From Cymodocea nodosa (lineage: Eukaryota > Streptophyta > Magnoliopsida > Alismatales > Cymodoceaceae), in contig CM072339.1 in NCBI GenBank assembly GCA_036874045.1, positions 17,739,501 to 17,803,500 of the forward strand: a stretch of DNA of 64,000 bases, in the 5' to 3' direction. Under the pieces are notes generated by a model. That model did no database searches, had not been told where the DNA came from, and worked only from the letters and a program-made list of their open reading frames with translations. Below are positions 1 through 12,500 of this stretch, one piece after another (within the stretch, counting starts at the first letter, position 1; each line of letters begins with the position of its first letter). A program made the translations under genes and the position numbers.

Positions 1-522
1 AAAAAAAGGGGTCTACAGAAGCTGTAGGCAAGATCAAAAGGAAAACCAAAAACAAAACAAGACCTAATGAACTTCAAAAGGGAAACTTACTAGACACCAA
101 GACAAAGGTATAAATGCAAAATTAAAGATAACCATGACACACTTATATGCTAGATAAGGACATAAAGTGCAAGAAAACCAGCATCCATTATCCTATCACC
201 TTATAAGGTTACTAGGGAAAGTAGCCGCATTTGGTCTTCATCATCATTCATGGTACCTAGAACCCTCCAAGACCTTGTCCATTCAATGACACAAAAGATC
301 ACTTTAGACCAAACATGTTCATCATCCTTGACATCTTTGAGCACCTTGCAATTTCTAACTGTCTTCACCACCATATTTAGTTGCTTCTACCTACATATAA
401 GTTCATATTTGGATTGAAGTAAATTTTCTCATCAATTAGATTGCAAGTATGACAAAAATTCCCTTTACATTTTGTTTTCTGGAACCTTACTGCCTTCCAT
501 TGAACCTGTTATAAACAATCAG
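1..522. other. Probable intron DNA upstream of the first visible RlmH exon
   Basis: No coding exon was recognised here. The methyltransferase exon at 523 starts with one leftover base, so an upstream exon must exist, but nothing in this stretch reads as the missing N-terminal part of the family (the region before the SAM knot). The earlier exons therefore probably lie upstream of the window. The segment is moderately AT-rich and has no clear repeat structure. Confidence 0.4.
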
Positions 523-589
523 TGATGTGAATGCCCAGATTGCAGGGGAGGATGCTAGCATCATGCAACATATCAAGCCTGATGATTGG
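523..589 (+). CDS. RlmH-like exon (internal, first visible)
   Basis: This 67-base exon begins after an AG acceptor and ends at TGG followed by a GTATAG donor. It encodes 22 residues from [12 protein letters not shown] to HIKPDDW. The matching block in plant homologues also ends DDW immediately before VVMLDE. It starts with one base of a split codon and ends in phase 0, which fits the next exon. It was identified by homology and phase because it lies in no long open frame. Confidence 0.82.
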
Positions 590-3500
590 GTATAGCCTTC
601 AAACACATTGATGTGCATGATTTTCAACTCATGCGAAGTTTCAGTTTTGGACTCAGAACATTAGTTGTTGAAGCTACAATTGCATTATTTTCAGTTTCAT
701 TTGTGAAACCTGAACAAAAGAAATATCAATTCTTATCTATACTGCTTAAATTGAGTCCTAATGAAGTATCTCACAACTTTAACTTTATAGTATGAAATCT
801 GACATTATTATTTGACTATACTTTTTGAGAATATGAATGGGGCATGATATACAATGCTCTCATAATATAAAAAATTAAATGATAATATTTTATGTGACTT
901 ATAAATATATTATTATGATGAACTTACAACTTACAAATATGTTAATTATTATGTAACATAAAGGTTCATTAGGATTACTGCAATTAATTACATTCATGCA
1001 TTTATAAATTACAGAAAGCCACAAAGATAAATTCAAAATAATGACATGGAATATTAAACATTCGATCTCATAAAAAACTACATCTAAATTTTCTTTATCT
1101 CTATATCATTTATGTTCAATTTTTTTTACTCTTATTTTGCAGCATGACATTTATTTGTTATTTATTCTTGATTATTTGGAATACATTTTTTATCTTCTAT
1201 ATGACACACTTGATATGTTATTTTTAGCACATTTAAAAATTATTTGAACTTTCATGCAAGTCTTAATTTGTGTTATGTTAGATTCATTAATGTATTAAGG
1301 TTTTAGGTTTGTGTGGGTTTAATCCCACATTGCTAAGTGATATTTATCTTCTTTGTATAGTCTCTATTAAATGTATGAGTGATTAGGTATTAGGTGTAAT
1401 GTCATTAATGTGTGTCTTTTGATATTCTCAATGTATTAGAGTTATTAGGTGTGTTGTAGTGGGGTTTAATCCTTGAGTCCCATTTGTGTCCACTTGGTAG
1501 CCTCTATATAAGAGGCCTTATATTATTGTTAATAGAATATCTCTCTCTTCCTCCATTTCTTTGTCTTCACATGGTATCAGCATTAGGGTTTGTCCTAGGA
1601 AAGTCTTTACCAATAGGACCAACGTTGGCTATTATTGAAACCATCGTTGAAATCTTGGTCTTTCGTAGACATGGAGGTCTCCCCATGGTTTCGTCCCTAA
1701 GGACAAGGGTAAAGGAAGCAGAGAAGAGAGGTGGCGGCCGTGGTTGAAGACAATTTTGAGGTTCCAAAATGTTGATCACCGCTTCTCACTATCATAGTCA
1801 ATGGGTCATACGAAGTAGACACCCACTTTCTTTCGTGGTCATGCCATTTGCTATCATTGGTACGCCCTCATGCCTTCCTCTAGTTGCACCTCCACGTCGC
1901 CCTCCTAACACAACTGGCTTGTCTTCTTCAAGCTCTAACTGTCTAGGAGAAGTTATGTTTACTCCACCGCCACTCGTCGAGATGCTCCTCGACACTGCCA
2001 ATGATGTTTGGTACTATGTTCTATTTAATGGCATGCTACCTCTTGACTACTCTCTAGTAGCATCATCGGGTGGTTTACTCTACTAGGTTTCTGATGACAT
2101 TGGCCTTAAGTCCCTTTTTTGCAATCCTCTCTCCAAACTTGTTTCCTAGTTGCCGGTCGCCTTGATAGCAAGGCTTTTCCCTTCGATTGGTCTCACCATC
2201 GGTGACTCATCACTCAACATCATGGTGGCGAGAAGGACGAGTCCATTGTGTTGCTCTAGCTTAAGACTTCCGTAGATCGTTTGCTACAAGAGTTGGTAGT
2301 GGCTCTTCATTTTCTGATCGAGAAAGGAGGGAGAAAATAGAGAGAGGGTAGAAGAAGAAGATGTTAATTTTAAAAAAAAAAGGGTGGAAGTATAAAAGAA
2401 AAGAAAAGAAAAGGAAGTTGATAAAAAAAAATGTGGAAGTAAAAAAAAAATCAAAAGGAAAAGGACAAGAAAAAAATGGACAAAAAAAAAATGTTCACAC
2501 TTTATCAATCTCCAAGTAACTCTTGTTTGCCTTGATGTTATAGCATGGTAGCTCTACAAGGTATTTTTGAGGTTTGTGGAATAACCTATGGTAAAAATCC
2601 ATTAAGGTTTGTGGAATACCTCAAGTTAACAATCCACATCTCTCTTGGATGATTGATATTGTGTATGTGTGTGATCAACTAGGGTTTGATCACTTCTTGC
2701 TTTTTACTTGTCCATTATGTATCTCTTGTGACCTTTTCTTTATTTTGTCCTAGTTTTACTCATGAGTCTAGTTCAAGTTGGATGCTCCAACTTGAGGGGG
2801 AGTATTAAATGTATGAGTGATTAGGTATTAGGTGTAATTTCATTAATGTGTCTTTTGATATTCTCAATGTATTAGAGTTATTAGGTGTGTTGTAGTGGGG
2901 TCTAATCCTAGAGTCCCATTTGTGTCCACTTGGTAGCCTCTATATAAGGCCTTATATTATTGTTAATGGAATGTCTCTCTCTTCCTCCATTTCTTTGTCT
3001 TCATAGTCTCTATGTATATAGGTCTTATGTTTGCTTTTGAATATCATTCTACTTTTACCTATTTCTTGTATTCCAACATACTATTAGAATTTAGGTTTTA
3101 AGAGTTTAAAAGTGTGAAAAATCTAGATAAGGAGGGGGAAGACCTTAGTTGCCACCCTCTTTCCTACTACCACTGTTGTTGCTCATTGCCTCCACCTCCC
3201 ACCACTATTGTTGTTCATTGTCTCTACTTCCCATCTTGCAACCACCACTACTAGTCATTGCCACATTGGTGACAGTTTTTTTCCCCCATATCCAAGTCCC
3301 TCTCCTTACCCTAAAACCATTGGCACCCTCTATCTACACCATTGTCCATTACCTGCACCTCCTCCCTTCATTATTGTTTGTCTTTTGTATCCATTTTTGT
3401 CATCACCACCCACTTTGTCACACCCATCAAGACTGCTGATGTGATGAGAAGCTAACATATTGCATCACAAATGATGACCTAGGAAAGTTTTGTGGTTGCA

Positions 3501-6500
3501 TTGATCTCAGATTCAGCTTTGATTTGTTCCTCAAACCCCTCTACAAACTTCTACCTGTGGCACTTTTTCAGTTTTCAATTTGTAGTATCTTGTGAATCTC
3601 AAGTACTCTAAAGTAATCTTTGAGATCATTATGCTGCCACTTCATGATGCCATCAAAGTTTGATCCATCCTTTTCGTTGGTCGACTTATACTATCATGGC
3701 CTACACTTATTAGGATTGTAGAAGGGGACACAAGTTGTAGATAAGAGGAAGAAAGAGAAGAGAAGGGAAAGAAAAGAAAGGAAAAGGGAAAAACAAAGGG
3801 AAAGAAGAAAAGAAAAAGGAGAGAGAAAGAGGAAGGAAGAAAGAAACAAAGAAAAGGAAAAAAAAGGGAGAGAGAGAAAGGAAAAAATTGTGAAAAAAAG
3901 GAGAAGGAGAAAATAAAGGGTGAGAGGGATGGTGTGTTAAAAACGAAAAAAGGTGGAAGTAAAAAAAGGAATAAGGAGAGAAAAAAAAAACAAGATAGAA
4001 AAAATGTGTGTTGAAATGTGTCTTGAATTTGGCTTTAAGTTGCATAAGGGCATTTTGGTCCTTTTTGTACTTGACCCTCCAAGCTATATAAGCTTAAGGG
4101 CTCCTCTTTAAGCCTTCATTTTGTACTCCTTCAAAATAGTGAAACTCTCCTACTCTCCCATCACGTGGACATACTCGAAAGGGGAATCACGTAAAATTTG
4201 GTGTTTATGTGATTGCTCCATATCTTTTTCCTCATTCTTTGCATAACAATTGGTATCAAAGCTTAGAGTTTTGTTAAAACCTAGGTTTTTAAGAGGAAAA
4301 GAGGAGCTTAGAGTTTTGTCATCAGAAGTTGCTACCTGCATGTCCTACGACTTGCGCATCTTGTCAGCACATGCACTTGTCGGAAGCACTGCCTGTTTGT
4401 CACCAACCTACCTATTTGCATTGGAGCTTGCAGAAGCTCGTTGCCAATTGCCTGTTTGCGACCGTGCCCTTGGTTTCGTGCATAGCTGTGGAACAACAGT
4501 CCGTGCTCTTGATTCTGTGTGTGAGGAGAGCTTCCCGAAACTCTGTTCGCATGAAGGAGGAGGCCGCAGCTCACGTCAGGTCTGTTCACCTGAGCCTTAG
4601 CTTGTCGGAAATGCAGCTTGTTCGGTCTTTAGCTTGTCGTCTGCACATCTATTCCATCGCCATCCGTACATCAGATCGTCCAACAGGAGGAAGCTCATCT
4701 TCGAGCTTCAATCACTGTTGACACCCCTTGTTGGTGTCCGTAGTTGCCCTAGCAACCTTGCAGCACATGAGTTCTTCGTGTATTCAAGCCCTATTAGTGT
4801 TCTAGACGTCTGAAAATTGTCATTCAGACGTGGTTTGCTTGTGCCCTAGCCTCCGAGTGCAGCCCTTAAGGTGGAGAAAACAACACTTCAACTGCTGTTC
4901 CAGGTGGTAAGATTCCTTTCGTCAATTTTTTGAGCTTAAAATTAATTTAAGGCATCAACTTTCTGGTTTGTGGTTGCTGTTTGTTTGAGGAGTTTAGTTG
5001 TTAGAATCAGTTGAAGGGTTGTTCATATTTGTTAGAAATTTTTGTTGAGATATTTCAAAATTATTTCTTTTATGGCTTCATCGGCTTTGAAAGTGGAGAA
5101 GTTTAATGGAAAGAATAGCTTTAGTCTTTGGTAGATTAAAATGAGAGCTTTGTTAAAGCAACAACGTATTTGGACTTTCCTAAATAAGGAGTCATTGGTT
5201 GATAGAAAATCTGTAGATTTTGAAGTACAAGAAGAGAAGGCACATTCGACAATTTTGCCATGCTTGTCAGATGAGGTTATCATTGAAGTTGTAGATGAAA
5301 CAACTGCTTCAGGTCTTTGGAACAAGTTGGAGACCCTTTATATGATAAAGTCCCTCACTAACAAGTTGCTCTTGAAGCAAATGTTATTTTCCTTAAAGAT
5401 GAAGGAAGGAACATCATTGAAGCAACATTTGGATCAGCTCAACACCATTCTCATGGAGTTGAGGAATATTGGTGTTACTGTGGAGGATGAGGATGCAACC
5501 CTTATCTTGTTGGTCTCACTCCCGTTCTCTTTTTAGAACTTTATGCAGTCTTTTGTAATGGGAAGAGACACTATCACTTTGGAGGAGGTGAGATCAAGCC
5601 TTTATTCTAGAGAATTGAGGTATATGGTGACTCATGGCAGTAGTGATGCAAGTGGTTTTGGCTTGTCTGTGCATTATGCAGAGTCTAGGGGACATCAGAA
5701 TAGGAAAGACAATAGGCACAGAGGTAGAAGCAAGTCCAAGGGAAAGTACTCCAAGGATACTTGCAATTATTGTAAAGAAAAGAGGTATTGGAAAGCAAAT
5801 TGCCCTAAGTTGAAGTCAAAAGGCAATGTAGCAGTTGTAGAAAAGGAAGACTCAGTATCAGAGTGTGACTTCTCTCTGACAGTTTCATGTAGTGTATATT
5901 CAGATCAAGTATAGATCATGGATCTTGGTGCATCGCACCACATGATTCCCAACCGAGAGTATTTTTACACCTATGAGTAGGTGGATGGAGGACAGGTGAT
6001 CCTAACAAACAATGATGTTTGCAACAGAGTTGGTATTGGTTCTATAAAATTCAAGATGCAAGATGGTACAGTGAAGATACTTGAGGATGTTTGGCATGTG
6101 CTCAAGTTGGGCAAAAACCTAATCTCTTTGATGGATCTTGATTCAAAGGGATTAAGGTATATAGGTGGAGGAGGAAAGCTCGAAGCCCTAAAAGGCTCTA
6201 TAGTTGTGATGAAAGGAGTCAAAGATGGACCTTTGTACATCCTTCAGGGTATTCTTGTTATTGGTTCAGCTGCTGCAGCCACAAGTGATGAACAACAGTC
6301 TACCTTTGCAATTTGGCATTTCAAAATGAAACATTTGGGATAGAGGAGAATGCAGACACTTAATAGTTTTGGCAGATTAGAAGGACACAAGTTTATTGAT
6401 ATAGACTTGTGTGAACATTGCATATTTGAAAAGCAGAAGCGTATGCAGTTTGGGAAAGGAAAACACACCACCAGAAGAACTTTAGATTATATCCATATTG

Positions 6501-9500
6501 ACTGTTGGGGTCCATTCTAACAGCCTTCACTTGCAGGTTCAAGATATTTTCTATTAATTATTGATGATTTTTTCTGTATGAATTAGATCTTCATTATGAA
6601 GCATAAAAATGAAGCCTTTAAGAATTTTAAGCAATGGAAAGCTATAGCTGAAAATCAGACTGATAGAAAGGTAAAATATCTTAGAACAAATAATGGCTTA
6701 GAATTTTGTTCCGTTGAATTTGATGACTTCTGTAAGGATGCTGGTATAACTAGACATCATATGGTTAGAGGTACTCTGTAGTAAAATGGAGTGGTTGAAC
6801 ACCTCAACTGAACCCTTTTAGAGAGAGCTAGATCCATGCTCTCTCATGTTAGTTTAAACAAAGATTTTTGGGTAGAGGCAATTAACATAAATTCTTATTT
6901 AATTAATAGATTATCATTTAGTGCCATTGGGGACAAGATCTTTTATGAGGTTTTGGTCAGGACAGGTTGCAGATTACTCCAAGCTCAAGATATTTGGATG
7001 TCCTGCTTATTATCATGTTTATAATGATAAGTTGGAGCCAAGAGCAAAGAAAGACATCTTTGTTGGCTATGATATTGGAGTAAAGGGGTATAGAATCTTT
7101 GACACATCATCTAAAAAGGTGATATATAGTTGGGATGTCGCATTTAATGAGAAGCATCTCATGTTGAGGAAGGATGAAGCTGAATGTTTAGAGATACCTA
7201 GTGCTCTAAAATAGGTGGAGTTTGAGATACAGCAACCAGTTGACAGAGAACAACTTAGTATAAGCATAACTCAACCTTTAGAAGCAATCAAACATCAAGA
7301 GGTACCTGACGTGGAAGAACCTAAGGAGAGATGTGTTGCTAAAGATCGCCTTAGAAGAGATGTCCAACCTTTTCAGAGGTATAAATATAGCAATATGATT
7401 GCCTATGCTCAATAGGTGGTAAATGAGGTGGAGGAAGATGCAGATCCTACCAACTATGAGGCTACCTTGAAAAGTTTAGACGCTACTCACTAGGTGACAA
7501 CTGTGTAGGAAGAATTTCAATCCCTTCAGAGAAATCAAACTTGTGATTTGGTAAAGCATCTTTCAGGAAGAAATATTATTGGTTACAAATGAGTGTTCAA
7601 AAGAAAGGTTAGAATATAAGGAAACCAAGAAGTTTAGTTCAAGGCCAGACTTGTGGCAAAAGGATACTCTTATAAAGGTGTGGATTTTAATGAGGTCTTT
7701 GCACCTGTTGTTAGACATTCATTCATTAGAGTTCTTTTGGCAATTGTTGTAGCAAAGAACTTAAGAGTTGGAACAGCTAGATGTGAAAACAACCTTCTTG
7801 TATGGTGAACTCGATGAAGAAATATGGATGGATCAACCAATTGATTTTGTGGAGAAGGGAAAATCAGATTTAGTTTGCAAGCTTAAGAAGTTCTTGTATG
7901 GACTTAAACAATCCCCTAAACAGTGGTATAAAAGGTTTAATAGCTTTATAACCAAAGTTGGTTTTACTTGCAGCTCTTATGATTCATGTGTGTATGTTAG
8001 AAAATTGAATGATGATACACACGTATATCTCTTGTTATATGTTGATGATATATTGATTGCAGCTCAAAATATGCATGTTATACAGGAGTTGAAAGAAACT
8101 TTAAAATTAGAATTTAATCTTGAGAATCTTGGAGCAGTTGGTAAAATACTTGGGATGGAGATACACTGTGACAAAGGAGATGAAAAATTATTTCTTTATT
8201 AATGCAGCTACATAGAGAAGATTTTGTATAAGTTTGGAATGACTTTTAGCAAAGTTATTAACACTCCTTATGATAGGAATCTACGCCTATCTTTTGCTAT
8301 AGTGTCATAGTCTTAATCCGAGAAAGATTATATGAAGTATGCTCCATACTCATAAGTTGTTAGAAGTCTAATGTATGCTATGATGTGCATTATATCAGAT
8401 TTAGCCTATTCATTTAGCGTGGTTAGTAGATTTATGGCCAATCCTGGAAAGGATCACTGGCAGGTTGTGAAGTGGATTTTTAAATATTTGAGGGGAACAA
8501 CAGATATAGGCTTAATCTATGATGTGAAGAATAACTGCACTATGACTAAATACTTTGATTTAGATTTTGCAAGAGATGTTGATTAAAGGAGATCTTTGAT
8601 TGGATATGTTTTCATAGTTTTAGATTTTGTTAGTTGAAAGTCAACGTTTTAGCCAATTATATCTTTGTTGATTACAGAGGTTGAATATATAGTTATGACA
8701 GAAGCAGCGAAGGAAGAGATTTGACTCAAAGGGTTGCTAGCAGATTTTGGTTTGCATCATTAGAAAGCAAACATATTCTGTGATAATCTCAGTGTCATTT
8801 GTTTGGCAAAGGACAATATGTTTCATGATTGTACAAAACACATTGATGTTAGGTATCATTTTTTTCAGTCAGAAAATAGAATCAAAGTATTGAAGATCAA
8901 CACTAAAGAAAATCCAGTTGACATGTTTACCAAGAGAGTTATTGAGAGCGAGTTCAAGCATTGTCTAGACTTGCTCAATGTCTATGCCTGACCCTCATGG
9001 GTCTTTTAGATGGGAAGTTCTGCTGCAGGTAGAAAGTGTATTCAAGACAAGGTGGAGATTGTTGAAATGTGTCTTGAATTTGGTTGCATAAGGGTATTTT
9101 GATCATTTTTGTACTTGACTCTCCAAGCTATATAAGCTTAGGGGTTTTGGGGCTCCTCCTTAAGCTCTCATTTTGTACTCTTCCAAAATAGTGAAACTCT
9201 CCTACTCTCCCATCCTGTGGACGTACTCGAAAGGAGAACCACATAAAATCTGGTATTTATGTGATTGCTCCATCTCTTCTTCCTCATTCTTTGCATAACA
9301 ATGTGTTTAATACTTTATTATCAATCTTTAATTAAATTAATTATACTTTTCTTATGTGAGTCTTGAGGTTATAACAATGTTGCTCCATTAAAGTTGCTAC
9401 TGCATAAGATCAATCTTAATATTGGACTGTGTTTTCTTGTTATCTTTATTAGATGATTGTATTAGTATTTGCAGAAGTATGTGTGTAAGTCTCTTAGCAT

Positions 9501-12500
9501 ATGCGGGCATTCCTATGTTGATTGGGTCTATAATGATTTCAACAACAAATCAACCTCTTAATATGTGTAGGCGTTCTTATGTTCACTAAGTCTAATGATG
9601 TCAATAACGATATAGCGTTTATACTTGTTAAAAGTGTGGTCCACTAGAGTTTGATCATTTTTCTTACTTGTATAACATTACTAGTATTTCTAGTTAATGT
9701 TTGTCTATTATGTATTTTCTTAATTAATTTGTTATAATTTATTTATGTATGAGTCTAGTGCAAACTTGACACTTCAACTTCTGGAGGAATGTTAGAGAAA
9801 ATAATGCATTAGCATTTTAGATGTGTGAGATTTTAGTTTCATATTGCTTAAGTGATATTCTTCTTACTTATATATAAAGGTCTTATGTTTGCTTATGAAT
9901 ATCATTTTACTTTGACTTATTTCTTGTGTTTCAACAATTAACATTTAAAATCATTGAAATAAATGATCCAATAATGATAATATTAAATAACTAGGATGCC
10001 TAACTTTTTATCATTTAGTTTTATAATATTTTTAAAAATTATTCTAACAAAATGAATGATTGATGTCAAGTGCAAAAATGAAATTATATTTTTGTATTAA
10101 ATTTTAGAATATATTTATAAAAAATAAATATTTAATAATTTTTTGCGATATAGTAGATGCTTGGTTTACCAGTTTACCTAATTGATGTGTAAAAATTACA
10201 TCCATTTTTGTTTCTTTCTTTCACATCATGCTTGCAATTAATTTAAGTAAATTTTTTAATACTACATTTAATTAAATATGTTTTTCATATTGGTACCATC
10301 CTATTATAATAATTCATTTCGAACTTAATTTTAGGTGATACTTTTCAAATCTGTGAAAATAGCATGTTCAAGCATGATGAAGCAAATGCAATGGATCAAA
10401 ATTATTACCATTGGACATAAACCATTCATTTTCATACGTTGAGCTTGCACCTTCTTTTCAATTATAACGTTTATCTTTAGACCATTAAAATATGGCTTCA
10501 TTTTGTTGGGTCACTTTGGTTGTCTGTGCTTTACTTCTTGGGTGTGCTTTTTCTTTACTTCTCTCTTCCTTTATGGTTTCATTTGTGAACCTTTCTCTGT
10601 TTTGTTTTGTTTTGTTTGTTTTGACTTTTTAGCTTGCCAACAGCTTTGTAGGTCATCTGTTTTCTCATTTTTATATAATTTCTTGTCTTGTTGCTGCTAA
10701 AAAATATAGCTTCATTTTGCAGCTGCTGTTTGTCTAATTCATTTTGGTCATGGATCAAATATTCACTACTGCAAAAGGAATTCTGTGTATCTATCATATT
10801 CACTTAATGTGAGAATGTCGAAAATCATATCAGTTTGTGTTTCCTTGGGTTTTGAATTGTTACCATGGAAATATTATTAAACTAGGGGATAATACAATAT
10901 GCACCTTCTCAAATGTCAGACTTGTTCTATAATATCCTTCATCTTAGTTAAATTCAGGAAGATTGTCAAGGTTACCAAAGTTGGCCATGTACAAATCTTA
11001 GGAAACTTTATCGAAGTTCAAGATAGTGTAAATTATCTTAATTAATCTAAGAAAAAAGAAAGATTCAAACTGGTATACAATTTTATATCTGTTCCATATT
11101 TTCATAGCGTACAAATTTACAAAATTGTATATTAATATAGATGGATCCTTCTAAAAAATAAGTGGACAATTCCCCTCCTTTTTCTTTTAAAGTTCCATGA
11201 AGTTCAATGAAATCACCTTGTTTCATTTTAATTTTTGGGAGATAACTATTTTATTGATGAAAAAATATTACAACCTAATGCAGTATTTTCTTCAAAAGGA
11301 AACAATTGTTATTGTTTTAAGTTTTTCTAGTGCGAAGGAGGAGAAAACACGTGCTCTTATTTCCAACTATAATAAAATGCCTCAAAAAATGCTGCCCATA
11401 GGGAACAAGGAAAGTCAGGAATACTGAAGTGAATCAGGCACCAAAGATGCATCTACCATCTGTTCCTGAAAGCCATAGTCCCCAGTTACCTATCAGGAAC
11501 ATGCATTTACAAAGTAAAAACAACAAGCCTTCTTCATTATTGGGAAGATTTCTTGTCCAATTTTGCAGCCCCTCTATCCTTCATTGGAAATTTCTTTCAA
11601 CACTACATGTCATGGAAGCCATTACTTTGCCCCAGAAAGTCCATTTCCATTGCGTCATGCTGATATCTTGGTTATAGAATTGTTTTTCCAGTACGTGTAT
11701 GAGCATGCTTGCTTAGGAGATGTTAATATTCAAGTAAAACTTTCAGGTTGTTATGCTGGATGAAAAGGGAGATGATATTGGGTCTGAGCAAATGGCTGAG
11801 TTGCTGGAAGATGCGGGGAGAAGTGTATGCTTTTCTTATCCTGGGTATTTTGGAATGGATGATATACTTTACAACTTTTACCAGTTTTAACATCATATGA
11901 ACACATACATATTCAAAATAACACATACAAATTCCTAAACATATGAACACATACATATTGTTTTTCACATACATATTCACATCATATAAACACATACAAA
12001 TGAAATAAATCATTTTCAAAGATAATTTTTATAAACTTACTAAAATCAACTACAGATATTAAAAGTTCCTAAAATCATGAACTACATTAAATATCTGCAC
12101 AAACATTATATTAACAAATGCAAGTTCACGTAAACAAATAACACTCATACAAACATTATATTAACACAAATACATGAAAACAACAAATGATCTTCTTATC
12201 CTACATATTATACCTTAAGTTTAACCAAACACTAATTTGTAATTCAATTGAAGATGGTTCTAAGCCTTCTTTATGTAGTGTCCTTCGACTATCACTACCA
12301 AGAAATCATCATTGAAAGAAGGTCTTCAACTAGATCCAAAAACAGGTGTTAGAGGTATCTATTGCTCTAAACATGAATTTTGTCACGTTCTCTTCAACTC
12401 AATACTAAAATGAAGTTGGAAGGGGAGTACAAACTACAACTAATAATCTCTCTACGAGCCATTGAAACTAAGTCTCCTCTATCCACTTCTTTAACATTTA

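Larger units (their letters stand above)
1365..3003 (+). mobile_element. Non-autonomous LTR element B, inserted in the left LTR of A
   Basis: Two closely similar direct repeats (1365-1569 and 2803-3003, about 200 bp) begin TATTAAATGTATGAG and end TTTGTCTTCA. The left repeat is followed after two bases by TGGTATCAGC, a match to the initiator-Met tRNA primer site. The right repeat is preceded by the purine tract GAGGGGGAG. The sequence TAGTCTC flanks both sides (1358-1364 and 3004-3010), giving a 5-7 base target duplication. The 1.2 kb interior has no recognisable gag or pol. A purine-rich stretch (about 2300-2490) and the last 300 bp resemble the equivalent parts of element A, so the two are relatives. 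LTR similarity is high, so this insertion is much younger than its host element. Confidence 0.85.
4009..9300 (+). mobile_element. Ty1/copia retrotransposon C, structurally full length, broken
   Basis: A structurally complete copia fossil of 5.3 kb inserted in the interior of element A. The LTRs (4009-4248 and 9060-9300) begin TGTTGAAATG and end GCATAACA. The 5-base target duplication ATGTG lies at 4004-4008 and 9301-9305. TGGTATCAAAGC at 4251 is the primer-binding site, and a purine tract ending GGTGGAGAT precedes the right LTR. Parts in copia order: leader 4249-5070, gag about 5070-5910 with a zinc-knuckle-like region near its end, protease from about 5915, integrase about 6300-7200, reverse transcriptase about 7500-8200 with [10 protein letters not shown], and RNase H about 8370-8990. 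The coding region has many breaks, so it is not active. By eye the LTRs differ at about 20 of 230 aligned sites plus indels, suggesting an age of a few million years (inference). Confidence 0.93.
1276..9936 (+). mobile_element. Outer non-autonomous LTR element A, host of two later insertions
   Basis: The left LTR runs from TGTTAGATTC at 1276 to CCAACA at 3078 but is split by element B. The right LTR is 9790-9936, from TGTTAGAG to TTTCAACA. Both share a block reading AGGTCTTATGTTTGC followed by GAATATCATT and end in similar TTTCTTGT..CAACA sequence. A decayed primer-binding-like site follows the left LTR, and a purine-rich GGAGGAA tract precedes the right LTR. Without its guests the element is about 1.7 kb with LTRs of roughly 150 bp and no recognisable gag or pol, so it resembles a TRIM or LARD-type non-autonomous element. 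The LTRs differ at many sites, so it is the oldest of the three nested elements. No clean target duplication remains. Confidence 0.68.

Noticed and set aside
3149-3444. Overlapping Leu/Ser/His-rich open frames
   Set aside because: They lie in the gene-less interior of element A, are pyrimidine-rich low complexity and match no family.
3710-4045. 111-residue Phe/Ser-rich frame on the minus strand
   Set aside because: It is the complement of a purine tract that is part of element A, a composition artefact.
4250-4721. Cys-rich overlapping open frames, possible small secreted proteins
   Set aside because: They sit in the leader of copia element C, right after its primer-binding site, in mutually overlapping frames with no signal peptide or family motif.
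11429-11763. Open frames before the VVMLDE exon, possible missing N-terminal RlmH exon
   Set aside because: They show no RlmH motifs, and the phase-0 join to the DDW exon at 589 already explains the upstream side.
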